From Bordetella petrii (GTDB lineage Bacteria > Pseudomonadota > Gammaproteobacteria > Burkholderiales > Burkholderiaceae_B), in contig WMBV01000001.1 in the NCBI GenBank assembly GCA_017745595.1, forward strand, positions 1 to 64,000: 64,000 nt of DNA, given 5' to 3'. Below are positions 52,311 to 60,622 of the stretch, piece by piece; position 1 is the stretch's first letter, and each line of letters starts with the position of its first letter. Under the pieces are notes generated by a model. The model was not told where the DNA came from and did not search any database. It worked only from the letters and a program-made list of their open reading frames with translations. The position numbers and the translations under genes were made by a program.

Positions 52311-53152
52311 GGCGCCCCCGGATCGGCCATGTGGCGGACGGCATCGGCGTCGAGCGCATGCGGCGCCGGCTCGGTATCGAGCCGATCGCCATACAGAATG
52401 GGCACGGGCGGACGCGGGCCCGCCACGTTGGTATCGATGCCCATCAACGCCGCCAGGTCGCCGGATGGCGATGACTGCGGCGCCGCGCCGTCGCCGCGAT
52501 GACGCAGCATGGCAGTCAGGGTGCCGCTATGCCGGGCCGCCACCAGCTTGATGGCATCCTGCGCCGAGGTATCCAGCGTAATGGCCGGGGTGGCATCCGC
52601 TGCGCCTCCCATTGCCAGAACGCGCACGCCTTGCAGCAACGGCGCCGTCAGGTGCTGGCCACGGTGCACGAACGATACGTAGAGGTCGATGAGATCGCCG
52701 GGCTGCAGCAGGCCCGGTACCGCATTGATGGCGTCGGCCGGCACGGTGACGGCGCGCCGCCCCGCCGCTACCAGGTCGGACAGTGGCGCGGCGCCGGCGT
52801 CGGGACTCAGGTGCACGTCGAGCAGCGCGTCGCCCCGTTTTATGTCGGTGGCCAGCACCATGCCGACGACCTGCCCGACCGCGTCGGGATCGAACGTGCC
52901 GCTGGCTACCCAGGGCAAGGGAATGCCGCGCACCGCCAGGTGCTCGGCTTGCATGCGGGTACCGGCCGGCAGGTCGAGGGCGGCGACCAGTTTGTCGGCC
53001 ACCGCGACGTTCGCTTCGCGTTCGAGCTCGAGTACCCGCGCCTGGATGTGCTCGCGGGCCGCCCAGGCGGCCACCAGGCCGGCGGCCAGCGCGAATCCGT
53101 AGACGCCCAGGGCGCGCAGTCGCGGCAGATATACCGACAGCGCGGATGTCAT
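52307..53152 (-). CDS. cpaB: Flp pilus assembly protein CpaB/RcpC
   Basis: This 281-residue protein has an N-terminal membrane anchor (about 14-32) and a SAF domain (about 50-115: LPAGTRMQAEHLAVRGIPLPW, DIKRGDALLDVHLSP). The RcpC/CpaB C-terminal domain follows, with RRAVTVPADAINAVPGLLQPGD. It stabilises the secretin channel in the periplasm. The ATG at 53152 overlaps the preceding gene stop by 4 bases. Confidence 0.9.
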   Translation of the reverse strand: MTSALSVYLPRLRALGVYGFALAAGLVAAWAAREHIQARVLELEREANVAVADKLVAALDLPAGTRMQAEHLAVRGIPLPWVASGTFDPDAVGQVVGMVLATDIKRGDALLDVHLSPDAGAAPLSDLVAAGRRAVTVPADAINAVPGLLQPGDLIDLYVSFVHRGQHLTAPLLQGVRVLAMGGAADATPAITLDTSAQDAIKLVAARHSGTLTAMLRHRGDGAAPQSSPSGDLAALMGIDTNVAGPRPPVPILYGDRLDTEPAPHALDADAVRHMADPGAP

Positions 53153-53844
53153 GGCGTGCCCTTTTGATGCTGCTGCAACAGAATGCCGCTGCCGCCGTCG
53201 ACCGCGGCGTAGGCGATGTCGAGCGAGGCGTGGCCGCGCGTACAGTGTTCGGCATCGCCCGCGCCGGCGATGCATTGCCAGCCATCGCGGCGCAGCCCCT
53301 GGGCGGCGGCCTGCCGGGCCTGGGACACCGGCAGCGGCAGGGTCCAGACCTGGTGCAGGGTGAGGCGGTCGCCATCGTGGTCGCTGAAGTCGAGGCGCAG
53401 GTTCGCCTGGCCGGGCAGCCAGGACGGCCGCCTGGCAATGTGCGCGCCGCCGGCCAGATTCAGTACCGTTACGCTGCCGCGCGTACGCCCTGGGCCGGCG
53501 GCCTCGAGCGCGGCCAGCCACATCTGGCCCGCCGCCTGCCCGGACAATATGGCAAAACCGGGGTACACCCCCAGGTCGGAAAGCATGGGATACCGTTTGG
53601 TCAGCGCGGGCACGGCCTGCGCAATGGGCAGCGGGATGTCGACAAGGCGGATATCGGCCGGCATGCCATACAGCCGCATGCCCGCGCCCAATGGCCCCTG
53701 GGTGCTGCCCGGCGGCAACGCCAGAGCATCCGGTGCCGATGCGGGCGCGGCATGCGCCGTACACGCCAGCAGGCACGCCAGTACGCCCACCGCCGGGGCC
53801 GGAAGCACGCCGCGACGGCGCCTTGAACGATGCGGTTTATTCAT
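53149..53844 (-). CDS. Exported protein of unknown function in the Tad locus
   Basis: This 231-residue protein has a clear signal peptide: basic MNKPHRSRRRR, a hydrophobic core, then ACTAHAAP near residue 33. The mature part is alanine- and glycine-rich with two cysteines near the C terminus (WQCIAG and EHCTRG), which could form a disulfide. I recognise no family. Its place between the TadE-like protein and CpaB, with overlaps or tiny gaps, suggests a periplasmic or outer-membrane accessory such as an RcpB or TadD substitute. Confidence 0.75.
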   Translation of the reverse strand: MNKPHRSRRRRGVLPAPAVGVLACLLACTAHAAPASAPDALALPPGSTQGPLGAGMRLYGMPADIRLVDIPLPIAQAVPALTKRYPMLSDLGVYPGFAILSGQAAGQMWLAALEAAGPGRTRGSVTVLNLAGGAHIARRPSWLPGQANLRLDFSDHDGDRLTLHQVWTLPLPVSQARQAAAQGLRRDGWQCIAGAGDAEHCTRGHASLDIAYAAVDGGSGILLQQHQKGTP

Positions 53845-53848
53845 GGGA

Positions 53849-54478
53849 TCAGTGCCTTGCTGCGGCGGGCGCCAGATCGGCCCATGGCGCCAGCCAATCG
53901 GTGGACCAGCGGCCGCGCCCCCAAGGCGCATCGACCGGCTGCATGCGGCGGTACACGGCCTGCGCTGCCGCCCGGGATTGCTGCTCGGCATCGGACCAAC
54001 CGGTAGGCGACAGGCCCAGGCGCTGTACCGTGGCCACCGCGCCATCGGCATGCCCGGCGTTCTCGGCCAATACGGTATGGCGTTGCACCGACAGGAAGGC
54101 GGCGGGTTCGTCGTGCCGCATGAAAGCCTGGCCGCGATGCGCATGGACGCGGGCCTGGGCCACGCGCAGACGCGGATCGGCCCGCAGCCAATCGCGCGCC
54201 AGCACCACGGCCTGCGCATCGCCGGCCTGCGCGTGGGCATCGCGGTAAGACGACAAGCCGGTGGAGATCGTGGCCCGTGTCCAGGCGGGAATTTCCGCCT
54301 GGCCGCGCGCAGCGGCAAACGCGGCATGCCTGCCCAGCTGGCTGGCCTGCAAACCCTGCATCTGCAATGCACCCACCATGGCCATGCCCTGCACCAGCCC
54401 TGCCACCACGGCCAGGGCCAGCACGGCCTCGATCAGCGCATGGCCCCGCATGGCCGGGGGCCTGAAGAAAGGCGTCAT
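53849..54478 (-). CDS. TadE-like pseudopilin/pilus assembly protein
   Basis: This 209-residue protein has a short positive N terminus and a single hydrophobic segment (RGHALIEAVLALAVVAGLVQ), typical of TadE-like proteins with a pilin-like Glu early in the membrane helix. A long extracytoplasmic domain follows. It overlaps the upstream TadG-like gene by 4 bases. TadE-type pseudopilins prime or cap Flp pili. Confidence 0.72.
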   Translation of the reverse strand: MTPFFRPPAMRGHALIEAVLALAVVAGLVQGMAMVGALQMQGLQASQLGRHAAFAAARGQAEIPAWTRATISTGLSSYRDAHAQAGDAQAVVLARDWLRADPRLRVAQARVHAHRGQAFMRHDEPAAFLSVQRHTVLAENAGHADGAVATVQRLGLSPTGWSDAEQQSRAAAQAVYRRMQPVDAPWGRGRWSTDWLAPWADLAPAAARH

Positions 54479-55881
54479 AGCGATTCTCTGAAAGTATCGC
54501 CGGCCGCCACCGGGCTGAGGCGCGCCTGCCAATAAGGGCGGAACAAGCCGGCGAATTCGAGCGGCCCAGCGGCCGGTGGTGGCGCGAAATAGGTTTCTGC
54601 CGCGCTGGCGACGGTAACGGCTTCGCCCGCGCGCAGGCCAGCGTAGGCATAGCGGCCCATGGGTGCGGCGACTTGGCTGACGGCGTCGGTGGTGGAAAGT
54701 GCAGCGGCCGTCTGGCGCACCTGGATGGCGAAACGCAGCGGCTGTTCGGAAACGCGGCCGGCAAGCTCGTGGTACGACGGCAACCCGCGGCTGGACCAAC
54801 GCACGCCGCCCGCCACCGCATACGAATTGGCCATGGGATTGTCGCGGCCGGAAAAGATGTCCCAGGACGTGTGCTCGTGCACCCAGCGCCAGAAATCTTG
54901 TTGCGAAAAATCTTGCGGCGGCTTGTCGATGTATTCGTCCGAGCCCAGGAATGGGCGCCCGCCCTGGCCCCACCCCATGGCGTACTCGCGGTAGTAGCAG
55001 CCGATCCAGCGATTGGAGCGCAAGGCATGATACGAAAGGGTATCCAGCGCCCCCCAGCGGCCGTCGCTGCCCAGCCAGGTGCCGCCGCGACGCCGCAATT
55101 CGTGCCGGCGCGTCGGGCAGCTGCGATGCACGATCCAGGCGCTATGGCGGGTCAGGGTGCGCGGACGCAGAAAGTCGTAGCGGCCGGCGGCCGATTCGAC
55201 CATGCCGCGCAGGCTGGCGGGCGCGTTGCCGGCATACTGTTGCAGGTAGCCGGCCGCGGCGTCTGGCGATTCGCGCAGCGACAGCGGCCCGTGCTGCGCA
55301 ACCGCCTGGGCGCCGTAGGCGGGGTAGAACTCGGGATAGTTCGCATGCAGCACGCGCAGCATGGTCTGGCGGCGGGCTTCGGGCAAATGAGAAACCGCCG
55401 AGGCCGATGCTTGCTGCAGCACCTGGTGCACGGCCTGGTCGTGCTGCTGGAAGGCGCGGGCCAATTCGGGCACCGCGCTGCCCGTGGCGCTGGCCCGCGC
55501 ATAGGCGGTACCCAGCGTGGGCCCGAACAGCGCCCCTATCAGGGTGGCGGGCGGATTGCCGCGGGCGCGCTGCTGCGATTGCGCTTGGCCGAACTGGGCC
55601 CACGACGCCAGGGTGACCAGGTGCGCCATGGCCACCTGATGCGCGACTTGCGCGCGATTGACGTAGGCAAGCAGGTTGAGCGCGCGGGCCTGCGACAATG
55701 CACCGCTATAGGCGGCGGCGTCGGCCGCGTGCGTCAGGCGTACGCGCGCGGCGGCGGTTTGCCCGACGTTGTACAACGCCACCAGGGCCACGCCGCCGAC
55801 CGCGGCCAGCGCCAGGACCAGGGGCAACGCCTGGCCGCGCTGAGCCGCCCCGCGCCGTGGGCGCCGCGGCCGCCGCATCAT
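54475..55881 (-). CDS. TadG-like pilus assembly protein
   Basis: This 468-residue protein has a basic N terminus (RRPRRPRRG), the TadE/G-like N-terminal membrane helix RGQALPLVLALAAVGGVALV, and a long periplasmic part starting HAADAAAYSGALSQARALN, the usual TadG context. No von Willebrand A domain motif is evident. It overlaps both neighbours by 4 bases. Confidence 0.8.
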   Translation of the reverse strand: MMRRPRRPRRGAAQRGQALPLVLALAAVGGVALVALYNVGQTAAARVRLTHAADAAAYSGALSQARALNLLAYVNRAQVAHQVAMAHLVTLASWAQFGQAQSQQRARGNPPATLIGALFGPTLGTAYARASATGSAVPELARAFQQHDQAVHQVLQQASASAVSHLPEARRQTMLRVLHANYPEFYPAYGAQAVAQHGPLSLRESPDAAAGYLQQYAGNAPASLRGMVESAAGRYDFLRPRTLTRHSAWIVHRSCPTRRHELRRRGGTWLGSDGRWGALDTLSYHALRSNRWIGCYYREYAMGWGQGGRPFLGSDEYIDKPPQDFSQQDFWRWVHEHTSWDIFSGRDNPMANSYAVAGGVRWSSRGLPSYHELAGRVSEQPLRFAIQVRQTAAALSTTDAVSQVAAPMGRYAYAGLRAGEAVTVASAAETYFAPPPAAGPLEFAGLFRPYWQARLSPVAAGDTFRESL

Positions 55882-56135
55882 TTGGCATTGCCGGTAAACG
55901 ACTTCAGCGTGCGCTCTTTGGTTTGCGCCGCCGCCTTGCCGGCCGCCGACTGCGCCGCGCGAGCTTCAGCACTGCCGTCTTCGCCCGCCAGCTCGCGCGC
56001 CATGGCGGCGGTTTGCGACCGCACCACCTGGCCGAACAATTGATAGACCGCGATGGCCGCCACGGCGATCAGCGCCACCACAATGATGTATTCGGTCATT
56101 CCTTGCCCGCGCTGGCGGGAAACGCATCGGACCAT
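55878..56135 (-). CDS. Flp-type (type IVb) pilin
   Basis: This 85-residue prepilin has the class-defining G/XXXXEY cleavage motif: Gly10 followed by QGMTEY, which puts Glu at mature position 5 and Tyr at 6. A hydrophobic helix, IIVVALIAVAAIAVYQLFG, follows, then an Ala-rich C-terminal tail. It is the first gene of the Tad operon and the best candidate for the structural pilin. It is longer than typical Flp (50-75 residues). No tadV prepilin peptidase gene is in the window. Confidence 0.85.
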   Translation of the reverse strand: MVRCVSRQRGQGMTEYIIVVALIAVAAIAVYQLFGQVVRSQTAAMARELAGEDGSAEARAAQSAAGKAAAQTKERTLKSFTGNAK

Positions 56136-56260
56136 GTCCAGCCCCTTTTCAGTAAACAGAGGCTGTAGTCTGAATCGGGCGCGGCGGGCCGGCTATTCGC
56201 GGATACCGAGGTGGGCCGAATGCTCCCGCGCTTGATGTGGCAGGCCGGGCCGGATGCCGC

Positions 56261-56300
56261 GGCAACGACAACGGCCCCCGCGGGGGCCGTTGTCGTTGCC
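56261..56300. terminator. Perfect 40-bp palindrome after the entericidin-like gene
   Basis: Twenty-base arms (beginning GGCAACGACAACGG) meet with no loop. It lies 12 bases beyond the stop of the entericidin-like gene, where a terminator is expected. On the minus strand no T-run follows, so it would be a Rho-independent-like stop of unusual form or an mRNA-stabilising hairpin. Confidence 0.55.
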
Positions 56301-56312
56301 GGCCGTCAAGCC

Positions 56313-56444
56313 TTATTTTTCGGCGGCGGCGGCAATGGCATTGCCTGCCTTGGACATATCCTTGCCCATCCCTGCCACCGTATTGCAGCCTTGCAGTACG
56401 ACACCGAAAACAATAAGCGCCGTCAGCATGACTCGTCCACGCAT
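56313..56444 (-). CDS. Entericidin A/B family lipoprotein
   Basis: This 43-residue lipoprotein precursor has a basic MRGR start, hydrophobic LTALIVFGVV, and the lipobox LQGC with Cys20. The mature part is NTVAGMGKDMSKAGNAIA with Ala-rich repeats, as in entericidin B (GxGxDxxxxGxxI). GGAG lies upstream of the ATG. Entericidins are small cell-envelope lipoproteins linked to stationary-phase lysis. Confidence 0.85.
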   Translation of the reverse strand: MRGRVMLTALIVFGVVLQGCNTVAGMGKDMSKAGNAIAAAAEK

Positions 56445-56476
56445 GATTCAGCTCCTGTATGGAAAAAGCCGCGGGC

Positions 56477-57172
56477 TCAGGCGATGCGCACGCGCAACTC
56501 GCCCAGGCCCTCGACGCCGCCGGCCAGGACGTCGCCCTGCACCACCGCGCCGACTCCTTCGGGCGTGCCGGTGAAGATCAGGTCGCCGGCCTTCAGTTCG
56601 AACAGGCCCGACAGGTACGAGATGCTTTCGGGAATGTTCCAGATCATTTGCGAGATGTCGCTGGACTGCTTGCGCTGGCCATTGACGTCGAGCCAGATGG
56701 CGCCGCGCTCGAGCGTGCCCACGGCGCTGCGCGAGTGAATGGGCCCCAGCGGCGCGGAATGGTCGAACGCCTTGCCCACTTCCCAGGGCCGGCCCTGCTT
56801 CTTGGCTTCGCCCTGCAGGTCGCGGCGGGTCATGTCCAGGCCCAGCGCATAGCCCCAGATGCAATCGTTGGCCTGCTCGACGGGAATGTCTTTGCCGCCC
56901 TTGCCCAGCACCACGACCAGTTCCATTTCGTAGTGCAGGTTGCTGGTCTTGGGCGGGTACGGCATGCTGCCCGTCTGGCCATCGGCCACGGACACGATGG
57001 CGTCGGCGGGCTTGCAGAAAAAGAACGGGTCTTCACGGCCGGTAAAGCCCATTTCTTTGGCGTGTTCGGCATAGTTGCGCCCCACGCAATACACGCGGCG
57101 CGCCGGCAACAGCGCGCTGCTGCCGGCAATGGGCAGCCCCACGGGCGGCAACGGAGGAAAAACGTAGTCCAT
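56477..57172 (-). CDS. Fumarylacetoacetate hydrolase family protein
   Basis: This 231-residue FAH-barrel protein has YCVGRNYAEHAKEMG near residue 28, the metal-binding Glu pair in LHYEMELVVVLGKGG near 80, and FTGTPEGVGAV near 200. It is closest in style to single-domain fumarylpyruvate hydrolase/acylpyruvase enzymes (FAHD1-like). It lies 24 bases downstream of ppa and may be the last gene of the hem-ppa unit. Its role there, perhaps oxaloacetate or acylpyruvate clean-up, is inferred only from the family. Confidence 0.88.
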   Translation of the reverse strand: MDYVFPPLPPVGLPIAGSSALLPARRVYCVGRNYAEHAKEMGFTGREDPFFFCKPADAIVSVADGQTGSMPYPPKTSNLHYEMELVVVLGKGGKDIPVEQANDCIWGYALGLDMTRRDLQGEAKKQGRPWEVGKAFDHSAPLGPIHSRSAVGTLERGAIWLDVNGQRKQSSDISQMIWNIPESISYLSGLFELKAGDLIFTGTPEGVGAVVQGDVLAGGVEGLGELRVRIA

Positions 57173-57196
57173 GTTTTTTGGCCTTGTTGGAAAGCT

Positions 57197-57727
57197 TCAG
57201 GCTTTGCTGTGGCGCTCGGCGCTGCGCACGATTTCTTCTTGCGCGGCCTGGACGCCCTTCCAGCCCTTGACCTTCACCCACTTGCCCTTTTCCAGGTCTT
57301 TGTAGTGCTCGAAGAAATGCTGGATGCGGGCGATGTCTTCGGCCGGCAGGTCTTCATACGACTGGATGTTGCGGTACGGCGGGTACAGCTTGTCGACCGG
57401 CACGGCCAGCAGCTTGGCGTCGCCGCCGGCTTCGTCGTCCATTTCCAGCACGCCCAGCGCGCGGCAGCGCACGACCGCCCCCACCTGGATGGGGAACGGC
57501 GTGACGACCAGCACGTCGGCGGGATCGCCGTCGTCGGACAGGGTCTGGGGGATGTAGCCGTAGTTGCACGGATAGTGCATGGCGGTAAGCATGAAGCGGT
57601 CAACGAATACCGCGCCGGTGTCTTTATCGACTTCGTACTTCACCGGGTCGGCGTTCATGGGAATTTCGATGATGACATTGAAGTCTTCCGGCAGCTTCTT
57701 GCCGGAAGACACGCGATCGAGGCTCAT
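57197..57727 (-). CDS. ppa: Inorganic pyrophosphatase
   Basis: This 176-residue family I soluble pyrophosphatase has [20 protein letters not shown], the signature [10 protein letters not shown] with its metal-binding Asp residues, and the later DAKLLAVP segment. It hydrolyses PPi to phosphate in the cytoplasm. It starts 3 bases after the hemY stop, so it is co-transcribed with the hem genes. Confidence 0.96.
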   Translation of the reverse strand: MSLDRVSSGKKLPEDFNVIIEIPMNADPVKYEVDKDTGAVFVDRFMLTAMHYPCNYGYIPQTLSDDGDPADVLVVTPFPIQVGAVVRCRALGVLEMDDEAGGDAKLLAVPVDKLYPPYRNIQSYEDLPAEDIARIQHFFEHYKDLEKGKWVKVKGWKGVQAAQEEIVRSAERHSKA

Positions 57728-57730
57728 GAT

Positions 57731-59368
57731 TCAACCTTGCTTGTTTGGAAGAGAATGGGAAGGTTCGTCGCCGGCCGCGGGCTTGGCATCGGGCTTGGCA
57801 TCGGACTTGGCGTCGGCTGCCTGCCTGGGCGTGGGGGTGCCATAGGTGGGCACCGGCACGTCGAATGCCGCGACGGGAATCGGCGCGCTGTCGAAGTAGT
57901 CTTCGATGTCGATGGCCGAGCGTGGCGGCGGCGCGGCCGGGGGGGCGGATTCGAGCGCCGCGGCGGCTTCTTCGCCGGCCGCGCGGGCGTACGGGTCGAG
58001 CACGTAATCGGCCGGCGCCGCTTGCGCGGGCGGCTCGGCGGAGTACGAAACGGTATCGGCGGGCAGGCTGGCTTCGGGGGGATAGGCGGAATACTCGCCT
58101 TCGGCATCCAGGTGCCGCGGGTCGGCCGCCATTTCGGCCGCGGGCAGCGCCTGGTCGGCGGCCAGCACCGGCAACGCCATGCTGGCCGCCGTGGCCAGCC
58201 GCCAGTGGCGCACGGCATCGGCCGGACGGTCTAGGCGATCGTACAGGCTGCCCAGCAGGGCATGGGTGTGGGAATCGTTGCGAAAGCCCAGGCTGCGCTG
58301 CAGGTAGCGTTCGGCCTGGCCCCACAACTGCCCGTTCAGGCACAGCATGCCCAAGGCCGCCAGCAGATCGGCGTCGGCCGGCCGCTTCTGCAGCCAGCCT
58401 TCGGCCTTGGCCAGGCGGCGCGGCACCTGGTCGGCATCGCACCGGGCATAGGCCGCCACCAGCGCGGGCGTGAAATGCACGGGCACCGCGGCTTCCAGCA
58501 CGCGCGCGGCCTCGGCGGGCTCGCCAGCCGCTTCGAACGCGGTGGCGCCGGCCAGGGCGATTTCGGGCAAGGTGCGTTCGTCGCTTTTCAGGTCTTTCCA
58601 GACGGCCCGCCATGCATCGGTGCCCGAAGCGGCCGCGGCACGCACGCGCGCCGCGCCGGCGGTGTCGATCAGGTGCCCGGCTTCGGTCTTGGACAGCGCA
58701 TTGCGCCGCGACAGGCCGCGCGCCAGCGTGAATACGCGGTCGTGATGGCCCAGCGCGGCCTCGGCGCGCAGCAGCAGGCGCATGGTATGCAGATGGCGCA
58801 CGCCGCCATCTTGCAGCGGGGCCAGCACGGTCAGGGCGTCTTGCGCCTTGCCCTGGTCCAGCAACTGGTCTGCCGACACGGTGGCGATGGCTTCTTGCAG
58901 GCCCGCGTTGCCATCGGCGTGTTCGCGCGCCGATTCGAGCAGGCGGTCGCGGCGCTCGAATTCGCCCAGGCCGTGCGCGGCGCGCGCCGCGGACAAGGCG
59001 GCCAGCACGCGGCGGCTGGCCACGCGGGTTTGTTCGAGCAGCTTGGTCAGGTCTTTTTCGGCGTGGGCGTAGCGGCCTTCCAGCAGTTCGGTCCAGCCGC
59101 GTTCGAGCAATTCGTGGTCGCGCGCCTGGGCACGCTGGCCACGCCAGGCGCGCATGCGGTCGGGGATGGCAAGCAGCCAGGCCAGCACGCGCAAGCCCAC
59201 ATACAGGGCCACGAACAAGGCCAGCACGAGCAACACGGCCAGGGTCAGCGACAGCTCGATGCGCCACGGCCACACCAGCACCATCACGTTGCCGGCATGG
59301 GTGCGCAGTACGACGGCCAGCGCAACAGCGACGACAGCAAGCAGCAGAGTCCAGAACCAGGTACGCAT
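57731..59368 (-). CDS. hemY: HemY protein (tetrapyrrole-operon TPR membrane protein)
   Basis: This 545-residue protein has two N-terminal membrane helices (about 3-20 and 38-62) followed by the HemY N-terminal domain and tetratricopeptide-type helical repeats (about 85-400). The C-terminal tail (about 430-545) is long, low in complexity and Pro/Ala-rich. It is the non-enzymatic HemY of proteobacterial hemCDXY operons, not protoporphyrinogen oxidase. It starts 3 bases after hemX. Confidence 0.92.
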   Translation of the reverse strand: MRTWFWTLLLAVVAVALAVVLRTHAGNVMVLVWPWRIELSLTLAVLLVLALFVALYVGLRVLAWLLAIPDRMRAWRGQRAQARDHELLERGWTELLEGRYAHAEKDLTKLLEQTRVASRRVLAALSAARAAHGLGEFERRDRLLESAREHADGNAGLQEAIATVSADQLLDQGKAQDALTVLAPLQDGGVRHLHTMRLLLRAEAALGHHDRVFTLARGLSRRNALSKTEAGHLIDTAGAARVRAAAASGTDAWRAVWKDLKSDERTLPEIALAGATAFEAAGEPAEAARVLEAAVPVHFTPALVAAYARCDADQVPRRLAKAEGWLQKRPADADLLAALGMLCLNGQLWGQAERYLQRSLGFRNDSHTHALLGSLYDRLDRPADAVRHWRLATAASMALPVLAADQALPAAEMAADPRHLDAEGEYSAYPPEASLPADTVSYSAEPPAQAAPADYVLDPYARAAGEEAAAALESAPPAAPPPRSAIDIEDYFDSAPIPVAAFDVPVPTYGTPTPRQAADAKSDAKPDAKPAAGDEPSHSLPNKQG

Positions 59369-59371
59369 GCG

Positions 59372-60583
59372 TCAGTCCTGTTTGTCGGTCGCGTCGAAAC
59401 CGGCGGCGCGCAAGGCGGCCACGCCGGCCAGGCTGTCGCTGACATCGGGCAGGCGCACCGCGATGTCGGTCTGCGCCAGGTCTTCGGCCAGGCGCAGCGC
59501 GGCCTGCGTGTCGGGCGAGCGCGGATCGTAATACGCACGCAGCGCCTGCACCACGTTGTCGAGTTCGTTTTTCCAGACTTCGGGCTGGCGCATCAGCATG
59601 GCCAGCTGGGCGGTCATCAGGCGCTGGCGCAAGGCCGCGCGTGCCTGCCCGGCCTGCTCGGCCGACAGCATCAGGGCCGCCGGCTGGTCGACGCGCTGGA
59701 TGCTGATGAGATCGCCCAGCTCGTGGGCCAGCGCGCTGCCTGCCCGGCCGGGCCACGAGGCGACTTCGGCGCGCCAGACTTGCCACCAGGCCGCGTCGGC
59801 CGGCAGGCTGGCGCGCGGGTCGGTGTCGGTTGGCATGGGCGCCTGGCGGCGCGGCGCCGCGCCGTCGGCATTGTCGGACTGGTTGGGCGCGGCGGCATCG
59901 GGCACCAGCATGGGCGCCTTGGACACCAGCCCGGCCAGGCGGTCGATGCGGCCGGACTGGCTGGAAATATCGATGGTCGCCACGGCGCGCAGACGCTCGA
60001 GGTCGCCGTTGATGCTCTGCTGCAAGCTGGCAAAACGCGGACGATCGGCATGGGCCAGCCGCGCCTGGGCGGTTTCGAGGGCCACGATGGCATTGTTCAC
60101 GTTGCCGGCCAGCCGCAATTGCTGATTGGCCAGCACCAGCAGGCGATCGATGTCATTGGCCAGCAGTTCGTCGCTGGCGCCCCCGCTGAAGGTTTCCCAG
60201 GCTTGCTGCAGGTCGTCGTAGCGGCTCTTGGCTTCTTGGGCCTGGCTTTGCAGTTCGGCCACCCGGCCGGTCTGCGCCTGCGCCAGGGCCAGGGCCTCGC
60301 GGGCCTCTTTGCGGCTTTGCGCGACCGATTGCTCGAGCGTAGCGAGACGCATGGCGACTTCGCGGCCGGCCGTCTGGAATTGCTGGCGCTGCAGCCACAA
60401 CGCCCATCCCAGCCCGACGGCCAGCAACAGCACGATGACGAGCGCCGCGGTCAGGGTGCCTACCGCGCTGGAAGGCTTCTTGGTCTTGGCCCTGGACGGG
60501 CCCGGCGACGGCGAGGCGGGCGAACCTGTGCCCGGGGCTGCCGCGGAAGCGGACGATTCGGTAGCGTGGGTCTGGTCTGTCAT
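59372..60583 (-). CDS. hemX: HemX protein (uroporphyrinogen-III C-methyltransferase-like)
   Basis: This 403-residue protein has an N-terminal low-complexity cytoplasmic region (1-45), one membrane helix at about 48-70, a coiled-coil stretch at about 75-140 and a periplasmic HemX domain. The name refers to an old annotation; no SAM-binding motif is seen. The start MTDQTHATESS at 60583 was chosen over a short upstream extension. It lies between hemD and hemY. Confidence 0.9.
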   Translation of the reverse strand: MTDQTHATESSASAAAPGTGSPASPSPGPSRAKTKKPSSAVGTLTAALVIVLLLAVGLGWALWLQRQQFQTAGREVAMRLATLEQSVAQSRKEAREALALAQAQTGRVAELQSQAQEAKSRYDDLQQAWETFSGGASDELLANDIDRLLVLANQQLRLAGNVNNAIVALETAQARLAHADRPRFASLQQSINGDLERLRAVATIDISSQSGRIDRLAGLVSKAPMLVPDAAAPNQSDNADGAAPRRQAPMPTDTDPRASLPADAAWWQVWRAEVASWPGRAGSALAHELGDLISIQRVDQPAALMLSAEQAGQARAALRQRLMTAQLAMLMRQPEVWKNELDNVVQALRAYYDPRSPDTQAALRLAEDLAQTDIAVRLPDVSDSLAGVAALRAAGFDATDKQD

Positions 60584-60622
60584 AGACGCTGATTGTATTC
60601 GGTGAAAAGCCAAAACTTCGAT

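Noticed and set aside
58262-60592. A 776-codon plus-strand open frame
   Set aside because: It is the antisense shadow of hemY and hemX. It is rich in Gly, Gln and Arg with no motif.
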